Assembly (NCBI RefSeq): GCF_009905375.1
Contig: NC_133648.1
Location: 23,491,884-23,555,883, forward strand
DNA: 64,000 nucleotides
Source: Apium graveolens
Taxonomy: Eukaryota > Streptophyta > Magnoliopsida > Apiales > Apiaceae
Reading direction: 5' to 3'
Position numbers and translations under genes: made by a program
Shown: in pieces, positions 1-9,433 of the stretch
Numbering within the stretch: the stretch's first letter is position 1
Layout: the number at the start of each line of letters is the position of its first letter
The notes under the pieces: generated by a model
What the model was told of the DNA's origin: nothing
The model's database searches: none
The model's input: only the letters and a program-made list of their open reading frames with translations

Positions 1-832
1 TTTTATTTTACCTCAGCAATTTTAGCAATATTTTATGTTTGTACAGTATCCCTGCATCTTTGGCTTAAATTTTGCCTCAACAGTTTTTGTTTCTCATGTC
101 CTTCTTTTGCTTCAAGTGCTATAGGGTCGAGGTTTAGATCCAAAGAGAACCTTGGGCCATTAAAACTGATGTTGAACCCTTTTGGGTGAAGGAATAAGGG
201 GGTGACCTTCTTCGGATTGCCCCTAGGCTAGTGCGCCTCCGTTCCATCAGTCAAAAGTAGTACTTGTAAAAATAAATTGTAATATTCGCAGTAATACTAA
301 ACGCAAAAGGGGGATGGCTCGTTTTCTTCGGGATCGCCTCTAGACGAGACCTCCTTCGTTCTTCAGGTTTTACTTGTGAAAATTTTTGCAGGATTGGAGG
401 GCGAAGGGTTTGTTTTTTTCGGGATTGCCCCTAGACAAGGCCTGCTTCGCCCTTCGGCAATATCACTTTTCTTTAAGTTAGAATTTGTAAGGGAAGGACG
501 AATGGGAAAGTCTTTTTGCCAGGATCGCCCCTAGACATTCCTCATTCGTCGTTGTCGCTTGTATTCATCATTTTTTTTATTTTAATAACACTAATATGGT
601 GAAAGATGTTAAGCTATGTGGGGATGCCCCTAGATAATATCCAAATGCCCTTTATTTGAAGCAAAGCGAACGTGGAGACCGAAGGATTTTATCTTCTTCG
701 GGGTTTGCCCCTAGATAATACTCATTCGGCCGCTTAGTTCATAATAATTTTTTTTCTTTTTTAAGTAATAAATTGGCGAGGGAGAAGTGCGTTTTCATTA
801 GTCATTAAATCATTACATTTTTCGCAAAGAAC
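1..832 (-). repeat. Tat 3' untranslated region with six diverged repeat copies
   Basis: No gene is visible. Six copies of a roughly 50-base unit recur, each with a core like gcccctaga preceded by a tcgggat-type stretch and followed by a cttcg-rich stretch. Cores lie near 219, 335, 427, 527, 625 and 707, spaced 82 to 116 bases. Copies are clearly diverged, so this is an old array or a set of short dispersed duplications. The position between integrase and the 3' LTR is where Tat-type elements are known to carry variable repeat regions. Confidence 0.75.
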
Positions 833-2121
833 TCAGAATGAAGTACAAGCGAAAAATGAAAGAAATTTTTCTGAATGATAAAATTTTCGGAGTCGACTGG
901 TATGTCAAGTGTTTTTTATTGCTTCGTCAGCCAGTGTTTCTTGCTTGTAAGTTCCCGGACGAATGACCTCTATTACTTTATAAGGCCCTTCCCAAATCGG
1001 TTGAAGCTTTCCTTGTCTTGTCGGCATAGAAGCAGCTAATTCTCTTAGGATCAGATCTCCAATGCTGAATAACCTCTTTTTAATTTCGGAGTCATAGTGT
1101 TGGGCTGCCTGGAGTAAGTATTTCATGTTCCTTTGGTGGGAAGCCTCTCTTTTTTCTTCTAACAGATCCACATTCGCCCTTAATCCGAAGGTATTGGTTT
1201 GCACATTGTAGACCTCAGTCCTATAAGACTCTAGGCCCACTTCGACAGGAACCAGGGCTTCTGTTCCATAAGCCAACCTGAATGGAGTTTCCCTAGTGGA
1301 AGACCTAGGCGTCGTTCGGTAAGCCAATAAGACCCAAGGTAGTGCTTCGACTCATCTTCCCTTGGCTTCCCCCGGCCTCTTCTTTATTCCTTGAAAGATT
1401 ATTTTGTTCGCTGCTTTGATTGCCCCGTTCCCTTGCGGATGAGCGACCGAGCTGAACCTCTGTTGAACCCCAAAGTGATGCAGAAACCTTCTGAATTTAT
1501 TTCCAATAAACTGGGTTTCATTGTCAGAAACGCAAATTTTCGGAATTCCAAATCTGAGAATGATCTGCTCCAGAAAAAACTTCTTAGCTGCTTCCTCGGT
1601 GATGGCGGATAACGGTCGGGTTTCGACCCACTTGGTCATGTAGTCGATGGCAATTATGCAGTATTTTTCCGGTTTAGTGCTGGTAGGGAGAATTCCAACT
1701 ATGACCATGGCCCACATGGCGAATGGAATGGGGCCTAGGACAAAAGTCATTTCTTCGAGAGGTTGCTTCGGAATCGTGGCGAACAGCTAACATTGTTCAC
1801 ATTTCTTCGCATACTCACTTGCATTATTTCGCAAAGTTGGCCAAAAGAATCCTTGACGAAGGATTTTAAAGGCGAGAGACCGACCAGACAGATGTTCTCC
1901 GCAAATTCCTTCGTGCATCGCTTCTAGAGCTTGATGTTGCTCAGTATTCAAGCACCTTAAGAGTGCCTGGCTGACCGATTGGCCGCACATTCTTCCATTG
2001 ACAATTGTGTATCTTGATGCCCTGTATTTTATTTTTAGGGCTTCCCTTCGGTCTAAAGGAAGGATTCCTTTTTCCAGAAAATTTCTTATCGGAGCCATCC
2101 AATCAGTGCCTTGGTGAGTTT
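833..2121 (-). pseudogene. Tat integrase, broken
   Basis: This would insert element cDNA into chromosomes. On the minus strand it begins near 2121 with the N-terminal zinc-binding region (residues around HEGICGEHLSGR and CEQC at about 1790-1930), continues through the catalytic core at 1352-1750 (AIDYMTKW, VSDNETQF) and ends with the C-terminal domain at 905-1327 (AYRTTPRSSTRETPF, IWEGPYKV). Three in-frame stops break it: near 1788 (CAG to TAG), near 1351 (TGG to TGA) and near 905 (TGG to TGA). Past the last one the frame runs to a stop at about 833. The third catalytic acidic residue, normally Glu before AANK, reads as Lys (GAIKAANK), so the core would be inactive even without the stops. Confidence 0.85.
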
Positions 2122-2640
2122 CTAGACATTTTTTTTCTCGATCGAAGGCGTCTTGGCTTCGGTGAGGTAGATAGAACCGGTTAGGCTCTGCGTCTCAGCC
2201 GAAGCTAGCCTGGAGAGGGCATCTGTCCGGCTATTGTTCTCCCTGCCTATTTGACTTAGCTTAAAAGTTTCAAATGACAAAGAAACATTTTTTACCACAT
2301 AATCCTTTGTACGAGGGTCCCTTTGTTCATATTCTCCTAAAAAATGCTTGACTAGTAACATAAAGTAATTGAATGCCTTTAAGTGCTTCGCCTCAAGACT
2401 TCGGGCCAACTTCATTCCTGCTAGGAGTGCTTCGTACTCTACTTTGTTATTGGTGAGGGGAAAATAAAACCTTATAGCCTGACATATCTCGAACCCTTTG
2501 GGCTGGAAAGTATTAAGCCGACCCCACACTTCTTACCAGGGACCGAACCATCCACAAAAAGCTTCCATCTTCTCGGGGTCTGAATGAGCTGTTCTTCCGG
2601 CGTGAGATCCTGCGGCCCAGAAAACGTGCATTCGATTATG
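2122..2640 (-). pseudogene. Tat second RNase H domain (archaeal-like type), broken
   Basis: The domain starts with KLFVDGSVPG near 2550, giving the first catalytic Asp, followed by GFEICQAIRF, TNNKVEYEALLAGMKLA (the conserved Glu) and ending near SRTDALSRLAS. This extra RNase H after the normal RT/RNase H connection is a hallmark of Tat lineages. A frameshift lies at an eight-base homopolymer near 2130, just before integrase, and another frame change separates FVDGS from the downstream part near 2530. Confidence 0.8.
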
Positions 2641-3088
2641 AAATCAGTCAAGGCTTGGGCTTTAATTTCCGTTCAGGGGACATATTTGAGGTCGAACTCC
2701 CCCTAATCGGTGACAACTTAAACCGTTCGGCTCTGGAAGTAGTGTCATAATTTTTGGGAGGCCATAACCAGCCCATATGCGAACTTTTCGGTGTTGGGGT
2801 ATCTCGTTTCAGCATCCTTAAGAACGTGAGATACGTAAAAGACATGATGCTAGTTACGTTCATGATTTTTCAAAAGTACTTCTCCCAGTGTTCTGTCAGA
2901 CACAGCTAGGTAAAGATGAAGTGTTTTCTTCGGATCAGGCCTCAATAAAAGTAGCGTTTTGGTGAGGTACAATTTCACTTCTTCGAACGCCTTTTGACAC
3001 TCGGGCCCCCACTCAAAATTCTTTGACCCTTTAAGCACGACGAAGAAAGGAATCGCCTTCTCGGCTGATATGGAAATGAATCGCCGTC
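2641..3088 (-). pseudogene. Tat RT thumb/connection remnant; RT core deleted
   Basis: Reading leftward from about 3085, the frame gives AEKAIPFFVVLKGSKNFEW then ECQKAFEEVKLYL, which is the end of a gypsy RT and the start of its RNase H connection. It continues with FYVSHVLKDAETRYP and FAYGLVMASQKL in another frame. The whole polymerase palm with its Y/F-x-DD motif is absent: the protease of the next entry joins this remnant directly. A smaller deletion near 2700 removes part of the connection domain. Confidence 0.75.
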
Positions 3089-3430
3089 TCCAACTCCCTT
3101 CTCAGTTGGGAATTTAAGCTTGAGATGCGGTATAGACTCTACTTCTTTGAAGGTCGATAGGAATTGTCTTCCCAGGATAGCATTATAAGGACTCTCGATT
3201 CGAACCACATAGAACTTTACTAGTTTTTCAACAATATACGAAAATTTACCTAAAAGGACGGGAAGTGTTATCGTACCTTCAAACTGTATCGGGTGTCCCC
3301 CGAAGGTGTAGAGAGGTGCTTCGTTGCAGGGTTCCAACTGTTCTCCCTCCAGATTCATCTTGAAATAAGTTTTGTGGAACAATATGTTGGCCGAACTTCC
3401 GGTGTCCACCAGCACCTTCCAAATTTTGTT
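3089..3430 (-). pseudogene. Tat protease
   Basis: This retropepsin-like domain would process the polyprotein. The active-site motif LVDTGSSANIL lies near 3400, and the second conserved strand AILGRQFLSTF near 3170. The frame is open from 3415 to about 3110. Its C-terminal end, KFPTEKGVGD, runs straight into RT thumb sequence in a shifted frame, marking the RT deletion junction at about 3085-3110. Confidence 0.8.
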
Positions 3431-4757
3431 CTACCCAATAAGAGGGTTGATGATAAGAGGGTCTTCATGTGGGTGAATGACGTCCCCATAATCTTCTGTA
3501 CTGAAAGTCATGGGCATGTGGGGCTTCACCTGGCCGAACTGATAGAGGTTGTACACTTGTCGGGCATATTTTTTCTTTGCTGTCTTACTATCCATGTCCA
3601 GCACACTGCCCCCAAATATTATTTTCACTTTGCCCCTTATCATGTCTCTTCATTTGGGCTCTGCAGCTTCTGGTTCTTCTTGTCTATCCTTCGGCCCCAT
3701 TCTGTCTCTCAGATCTCGGACGAACTGATTAAATTCTCCTTCTTTGATAATTCGCGCAATTAGCTTTTTGAGATGGTAGCAGTACTCTGCCCCTTGTCTT
3801 TATGATAATCGCAGTACTTTTTGGGGTTCTTCTTATGGTTTGGCACTTTCATTTTAGCTAGCCGAACGATCCTAAGCTTGCCCTTGATCTCATGTCGAAT
3901 TTTGGATATTGGTGCATTCAGGGGGGTGAATACAGCCGAATCTCTATCGAGGCATCGTTCGGCCCCATGGTCAGTTTCCTTTCTTCCTTATTTTCTACTA
4001 TCTCTTTGGTCATTCCCGGATCTTGAGGTTTTGTATCTTTCTGCTCTCTTTGATCGTTCATCCCTTCGGGAGTCTTCGTATCCCCCAATACTTTCCATCT
4101 TCCGGCGAATGTTCTCGCCCCTCACATATATACCATTCAGGGATTTGGGGGGAAATCGTAAAGAGAGGAGCGAAACTTTTTACCTTTGTAGGGGTCTAGC
4201 CCCGCCGTTAGGAAGCCCATAGCTTTGACTTTGTCTATATTCGTGACCATTCCAGCTTCTTCCTTGAACCGAGCTAAATAATCCCCTAGCTCTTCATTCT
4301 CCCTTTGTCTACAATGGACCAGGGCTTCAGTGTCGTTCGCCTTTCGGCATAAATGTGAGTAGTACTTTAAAAACTTTCTCCTTAGTTTCTCATACGACCT
4401 GATGGACCTAGGCCTGAGGGATTTGTACCACATCGAGGTCGATCCTTCAGGTAGGTCTTGACCATCTTACAGAGTATGACCATCTTCTGGGTCTCCCTTC
4501 CCATTAAACTCACTCATATTTGGGAATTGTCTTTCCTCGCCTAGGGGGTCGATACTGTTCAATTTTTTCTATCACAATCGGCTCTCGATCGACCCGTCCA
4601 TCGCCAAACATAGCCTTTTCCAGGCGAGTGAGTTTGATTCGGGACCTATCAGATTCTTCATCCGAATTGGATGAAAAGTGTTGCTTCGTTCGCTTTCTTC
4701 TGGCGTACAAATCAGAGTCAGACTCATCTTCTTCGTCATACCCCCTACAGTCTTTCC
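3431..4757 (-). pseudogene. Tat gag, middle and C-terminal part
   Basis: This is the capsid/nucleocapsid part. Reading leftward, 4510-4757 is an Asp/Glu- and Arg-rich linker (ARRKRTKQHFSSNSDEESDRS). Residues at 4137-4433 match the retrotransposon gag core (SIRSYEKLRRKFLKYY, CRQRENEELGDYLARFKEEAG). Near 3800-3830 there is a short histidine/cysteine segment (KKYCDYHKDKGQ) typical of Tat gag ends. Several stops and frame changes break it. The N-terminus lies across the Tekay1 insertion, at 50304-50645. Confidence 0.75.
4753..4757. repeat. Target-site duplication tttcc, left copy (Tekay1)
   Basis: The bases tttcc immediately precede the Tekay1 5' LTR and recur at 50304-50308 right after its 3' LTR. 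Five bases is the expected duplication for this integrase family. It shows that everything from 4758 to 50303 entered by one insertion plus later nested ones. Confidence 0.9.
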
Positions 4758-5436
4758 TGTAAAATCTGGAATATATTGTGTAATTATTTTGTAAATAAAT
4801 AAATATTATGCATATTTCGTATTTATTCTATAAATTATTTGTTAAGTGATATATGTGTTTGGATGTTTAAAAATAATATAAATTGAGTATTTTAATTTTT
4901 ATATATCTAAAATAAAATATAGATAATTGTCATATCTTCCTATTTATTTTTATGATGATTTATGATTTTATAGGAAATTTATGGATTTAATAAAAAAAAA
5001 TTCCGAGTAATTATACACTATTTTATACAATCGAGAACCAACCGACTTCACTCGTTTTTACGTTTTTATAACCCGAAACTCCTCCGAGAACTCCTTCCTA
5101 ACCTAATTGCAATATTCCGAACAGTTTCCATGTTTCGACTTTTTCGATCCGACGTACGGTTTGTTCTGTGCGGGTCCCGGCGTAATATTTTCGATACAAA
5201 ATTTGTTTCGGTAAATCAATAAAACTCGTATTTTCGATAAACGGGATCATTTTATTAAACTATTATAATTATCACCTCGTAATACGTGTAACCAGGCGCT
5301 GAGACCAAGACCGCAGTACAAATTGTACATATTTGGACAATTATCCCGAACATTGGTACCGTTTGGATCTGTTTTTATAAACAAACGTACTATTTTATAT
5401 CCGAAGTGATCCAACGGGATACTAATTTTCTGTAAA

Positions 5437-5445
5437 TATAAATAT
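5437..5445 (+). promoter_or_regulatory. Probable TATA box, Tekay1 5' LTR
   Basis: The sequence tataaatat lies here. The aligned position is tataaatag in the 3' LTR (14766-14774) and in both Tekay2 LTRs (37164-37172, 46435-46443). Conservation in four LTRs makes it the best candidate for the element promoter. The last base is mutated here. Confidence 0.6.
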
Positions 5446-5650
5446 CCAGTACAGTATCTATTTTTGATACAGATAATCATAATATACAGTAAAATACCTG
5501 TAAAATCCAGAGAAAATACTATATTTATATTTCGTTCTTCGTAATCAAACTCAAATTCGGAGGCGTTATCGATATCCAATTTTGGTGTGCATATACTCAA
5601 AATGAAGCTACTGAACTCTAGAATCTAAATCTTCCATCAGTTTCACTACA

Positions 5651-5668
5651 GATTTCAAAGGTATTTTC
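5651..5668 (+). promoter_or_regulatory. Candidate 5' splice site in Tekay1 leader
   Basis: The sequence ttcaaag/gtattttc has GT at 5661-5662, about 190 bases after the expected transcription start. The aligned position in the 3' LTR (GT at 14990) and in the Tekay2 5' LTR (aaag/gtttat, GT at 37385) keeps the donor; the Tekay2 3' LTR has aaac/gttt. It could pair with the acceptors before the leader ORF or before gag. This is a sequence-based inference only. Confidence 0.4.
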
Positions 5669-6483
5669 CGATTTAATTATTTATATTCGAATTTCTTGAA
5701 ATTAAAATTATGAATTTTTGTTCGAGAGATTGTTTGTATGATTTGATGATTGCATGTTATAGAGATTGTCTTCCTGATGATTTTGGTATATTATACGGTT
5801 GATTTGGAGTTCAATAACATGTTTAATTTTGAGTTTGATTTTCGAATTCCAAAATTAGGGTTTATATTGCTTTGAATGTTTTCAACTCGATTTGGGGGAA
5901 TCTTTGTTAGGGCTTCTCAGTCGATCTTGATGGGTGCTTTGTGTTCCCTGTCAAATTTGCAATCGAACCATGTATTCACATATCACAAACGATTCCTGAT
6001 CAGCACGGAGTTGAGTTTATCGTTTCTCGGGTTGAGGTCGCCGGATTTTGTTCGGGTTTGGAATGATTTTTAGTTACATATGTCGTTTGAACCATGTGTT
6101 GCTTGATTTGGACTCCTGGAGTGAATTAGAACAAAACCCCCACTTGAATCCTGTTAAATCACCCTGTTTTTGGCCGAATTGAGGCTCGTCGGAGTTGATT
6201 TCCGATCACCGGAATCAGGGTTCTTGAAGAACCTGATTCTGTTCTTGGTGACCCGGATTTAAACCCAGTTTTAATCCAAAAATCTCCTAAATCAGAAGTG
6301 TTTTTGGCATATTTACAAATTGGTACCTGGAAGTTTCTGAAACTTTCAGGAACTGGATTTTTGTTTTAAAATCTTTTAAAAACTGGATTTCTATTATAAA
6401 TTCATTTCTAAAATTGATTTTTATTTTCAAAAATTCCAAAAATCATTTATTTTAATTCCAAAATTTGTTTTTAATTCAAAAAT

Positions 6484-6620
6484 AAATCTAAATTACTTAA
6501 TTAATTAATTAATTTTAATTAATAAATAATTGATTAATTGATCAATTAAATTTAAATATTAATTGATTAATTAGTTTAATTATTTATTAATTGATTTTAA
6601 TTGATTATTTAATTGGATTT
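6484..6620. repeat. AT-rich ttaattaa-type low-complexity block in LTR
   Basis: The stretch consists of repeated ttaatt/aattga words with many local inverted repeats. Matching blocks occur in the other Tekay LTRs (about 15835-15955, 38150-38290 and 47420-47555). Its length and word order vary between copies, as expected of slippage-prone sequence. Confidence 0.7.
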
Positions 6621-8260
6621 AATTATTTTTAAATGATTTAAAAATTCCGAAAAATGGTTTTGAGCGTTAAAATATTATTTTAAATTGTTTTCAAGGATCA
6701 ATAATTATTATAAAATTATTTTGAAGCCAGATTGGGCCAACCGAACCCTGTTTGTTGCTTTACAATTCATCCAACGACCCGTTTTGACTCCGAAAAATGT
6801 TTTAAAGATCATATTAAATATCCAAAAGACTGTCTATGACTCTAGACTTCCATATAAATGAAATTTCATTGATTGTTTGACGTCTATTTATTATATATGA
6901 CTTGTTTGTTTGACTGTCGGTCTATATGTTCAGTGTTTACTTGTTTTTAGCGTAACTTGCAATCTGTTAATCGGATTTGGGTAAAACGAAGGGTAGATAG
7001 AAGTGTATACCGAATAGAATCGTATGGGTTGAGTATTGATAGATACTTATGATATGTGAGAAGAAGAGGTAAGGCGTAGGAAAGGAAAGCAAGTAGTCAA
7101 GGAATAGGAGATTGTGATTGGAAGTTAGTGAAGTATAGCAAGCTAATATCAGGCAAGTGTTCTGAACCTTCTCAAGATATATTGTAGATTATTGATAGTC
7201 CTGTTTTATATTGCAAGTGCTTTGAAGCACTGAACCCTAACCCTTGATTCCAGCTATTGATCTTTGAGCCGTAAACCTTATTCTTTCCGAACCATTGATT
7301 TTTGATTACCCAAATACGAATCAAGAATATATGATACTACTCCACAAATACATATAAAATAAATACTGAACACTGAATCAAGATAGCTTACAGATTCAAA
7401 CCATTGTACCTTATGCTTTGAAAGACCAAATCCTTATAACCTTGAAACTTTGATTCTTTTGTTATCTAATTCTTTCACCACCTGATAGCCATTCTTTGAA
7501 ATTCCCATATTATTTCCTTGTGAAGATTGAAACCCTCTCATGATTGGAAATCCAATATTATTTATGATTCTGTTTATTGCTTTACATTATTTATTATGTT
7601 ATTGTGATAGAATTGGATTGTTTAATAAAATTGTGGGCCAAATTCGTGGTCAGACCATATTGGTGGTCAAGTTAGGCCAATATGTGCCTTGGATCCAGTA
7701 ATTAGAGCAGAGCTGTGTGCCTTGCTCGGGGTTAGTGCGTGACTAATCAACAGCCTAACCTTGGTTTTTAAAATGAAAATATAATATCCAATTCTAAATT
7801 ATTCATCATTGTTCACTTGTTACCTCAACTCTTTTCACTTGATGATCATTATTCTCAGTCTTGTCAATGTGACTTGCTGAGCTAGTTAGCTCATTTGTGC
7901 GATGTTGTTATGTTCTTTTCTAGTTAAGAAGGAACCTGTTGGTAGCGAGGATCCCCAATACAGTGTGAGAGCTAGGGGTCCTTGTTGATCGAGTTAAGCT
8001 AGCTAACAGGAATAGTTTAAGTTTGTAATGATGTTTAATATTCAGTTTTAAGTTTGAATAGTTAGGATTTGGACGTTTGTAATATAAGTGTGTGTGTGGC
8101 TTGTGTACATACTTTAACCTGTTGCGGCCCATGGTAGTTGGTAAGTAGGGTCATAGCATATTATTATTATCTTTATTGTTGTTAAGCAGGTTATAAATAA
8201 GGGATGTGTCTGTGTATGGACCCCAAACTTCTGACCCGGGTTTGGAGGGCGCCACAGGTT

Positions 8261-8272
8261 TGGTATCAGAGC
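8261..8272 (+). other. Primer-binding site, Tekay1
   Basis: The sequence tggtatcagagc begins four bases after the LTR end. It is complementary to the 3' end of plant initiator methionine tRNA, the usual primer for minus-strand synthesis in these elements. The same site is present in Tekay2, B and (inverted) A. Confidence 0.9.
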
Positions 8273-8435
8273 TATAGGTTATAAGTCACTGACACAAGCC
8301 TAGATTGACGGGAACGGGTAGAGAGTTAGGATTAGAAGTAAGAAATAGGAAGATAGAACGTCGAGAGGTTGAGTGCAACGGTATAGCAGGTATTAGTATG
8401 ACTTGCATCGTGGTTCCAGATTCTTATATTGCGAT

Positions 8436-8454
8436 ATGATTTCAGATAGCAGCG
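8436..8454 (+). promoter_or_regulatory. Candidate 3' splice site before leader ORF, Tekay1
   Basis: A pyrimidine-containing stretch ends in tgatttcag, with AG at 8444-8445, nine bases before the ATG at 8455. Tekay2 keeps ataatttcag at the same place (AG at 40109-40110). Use of this acceptor with the LTR donor would place the leader ORF first in the mRNA. Confidence 0.35.
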
Positions 8455-8796
8455 ATGGCCGACTCTTTCATCCTCGTATCAGCTGATCACTCAGAGCCCT
8501 CAGTTGGAGGACCATCTTCAGATCCACATCCTGTTGTTCCACCAGTGTTGGCTATTTTACCTCCACCTGTATTGCAGCCCGTACCACTGCAGGCTATTCC
8601 ACCTCCAAGCATGAGGCCACCTATCAGAGGACCCCCACCTGCTAATTCAGGTCTTATTGGTCACTCAGTTACAGGTGTACCTTTTCATTTCTCTTCATAT
8701 CCTGTCCCATATCATCAGTTAGAGGCTTGCCTTATGGAGCAGCGATTCCTACGGGGTCAGATTCAGGAGTTATTACATATCATGCATACCAGATAG
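8455..8796 (+). CDS. Proline-rich leader ORF upstream of gag, Tekay1
   Basis: This 113-codon ORF lies between the primer site and gag and matches no standard retrotransposon domain. It opens MADSF, continues with a proline-rich stretch at about residues 20-65 (PPVLAILPPPV, PPIRGPPPA) and turns into a Leu/Gln/Arg-rich, helix-like end. The start has a good context (gcgatgg). Tekay2 has the same ORF at 40120 with the same start. The remaining reading beyond 8796, to about 8967, still resembles the Tekay2 continuation (an acidic segment around VLEELEEIGCP), so the ancestral protein was probably longer, around 170 residues. Function unknown; accessory or structural roles are guesses. Confidence 0.55.
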   Translation: MADSFILVSADHSEPSVGGPSSDPHPVVPPVLAILPPPVLQPVPLQAIPPPSMRPPIRGPPPANSGLIGHSVTGVPFHFSSYPVPYHQLEACLMEQRFLRGQIQELLHIMHTR

Positions 8797-9433
8797 ATTG
8801 GGAGTGGTGAGAGGCGACTTAGAGAGAGACTCTAGGTGTTTCGGAGAGCAGCTGCTGTGAGGACTGCTGAGGCTACTCATGAGGATATCACCCCTGATTT
8901 TCTTGTGGAGTGTGTTAAGTGGGTTCTGGAGGAGCTTGAGGAGATTGGATGTCCAGACTTTCTATGAGCCAGAGGAACAAAGATAGAGATACTGATCAGT
9001 GCTGTTGTGGTTGTTTAGTATGTACCGTAGTATGTATATGTATTAGTAGACTTTTGGGTTGTATTTATAGACTAGATCTGCCGACTAGTGAGTAGGTTTG
9101 TTGTACCCTTTTGCTTTTATTTCTGAAGCATTTTAATGCTTGTACTACCTAAAACTTTTGATCTATATATATCAGTACCTTTCCTTTCCAGCATTGTTAT
9201 TTACATTACTGCACCTATTTTACTTTACTTTACTTATTGTACCAGTTATACCCCCTGTGATACCATGTACCCTATCCCTTTAACTGTTTACATTGTGTAA
9301 AGAAGCATGCAATTTATTTAGTTCAACTGTTATAACTGTTTTCAAAAAGAGATATTTCTATTTTACAAAGCTTTTCTTTTACGCAAAGGATTTGATTTAA
9401 AGGCTAAATAAGTTGTTTGATTCTTTACAGAAA
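8797..9433 (+). other. Leader between the extra ORF and gag, Tekay1
   Basis: The first 170 bases hold the decayed end of the leader ORF. The rest is AT-rich with no open frame of note. It aligns with 40390-41098 of Tekay2. It ends in ttgattctttacag at 9417-9430, a good 3' splice-site sequence four bases before the gag ATG. Confidence 0.6.
9417..9430 (+). promoter_or_regulatory. Candidate 3' splice site directly before gag, Tekay1
   Basis: The sequence ttgattctttacag ends at 9430 and the gag ATG follows at 9434. Tekay2 has gaaactttacag in the same place (AG at 41094-41095). Splicing from the LTR donor to here would remove an about 3.8-kb leader from the gag-pol mRNA. Confidence 0.4.

Larger units (their letters stand above)
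4758..8256 (+). repeat. Tekay1 5' LTR (3,499 bases)
   Basis: It begins tgtaaaatctgg and ends ggcgccaca, four bases before the primer site. The same sequence, diverged, recurs as the 3' LTR and in both Tekay2 LTRs. A TATA box lies about 680 bases in, so U3 is short and R plus U5 would be about 2.8 kb. It is uninterrupted at the three sites where the 3' LTR received insertions. Short ORFs on both strands inside it are not convincing genes. Confidence 0.92.

Noticed and set aside
190..740. Spaced repeats that could suggest a CRISPR array
   Set aside because: Copies are diverged, spacing varies from 82 to 116 bases, and the context is the 3' region of a plant retrotransposon.
3293..3763. Plus-strand ORF of 156 codons over the Tat protease
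   Set aside because: The opposite strand carries the recognisable protease and gag motifs. This is its shadow.
5247..5600. Minus-strand ORF of 117 codons in the Tekay1 LTR, with counterparts at 14642, 36944 and 46215
   Set aside because: It is antisense to the element, changes length freely between the four LTRs, and shared sequence is explained by LTR homology. No domain is seen.
5876..6073. Plus-strand ORF opening MFSTRF in the Tekay1 LTRs (also at 15205)
   Set aside because: It is not kept in the Tekay2 LTRs and has no features. It lies in a leader that may be spliced out.
8261..8272. tRNA-like sequence
   Set aside because: It is a short primer-binding site complementary to a tRNA end, not a tRNA gene. 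The same holds at 28174, 30370 and 39926.
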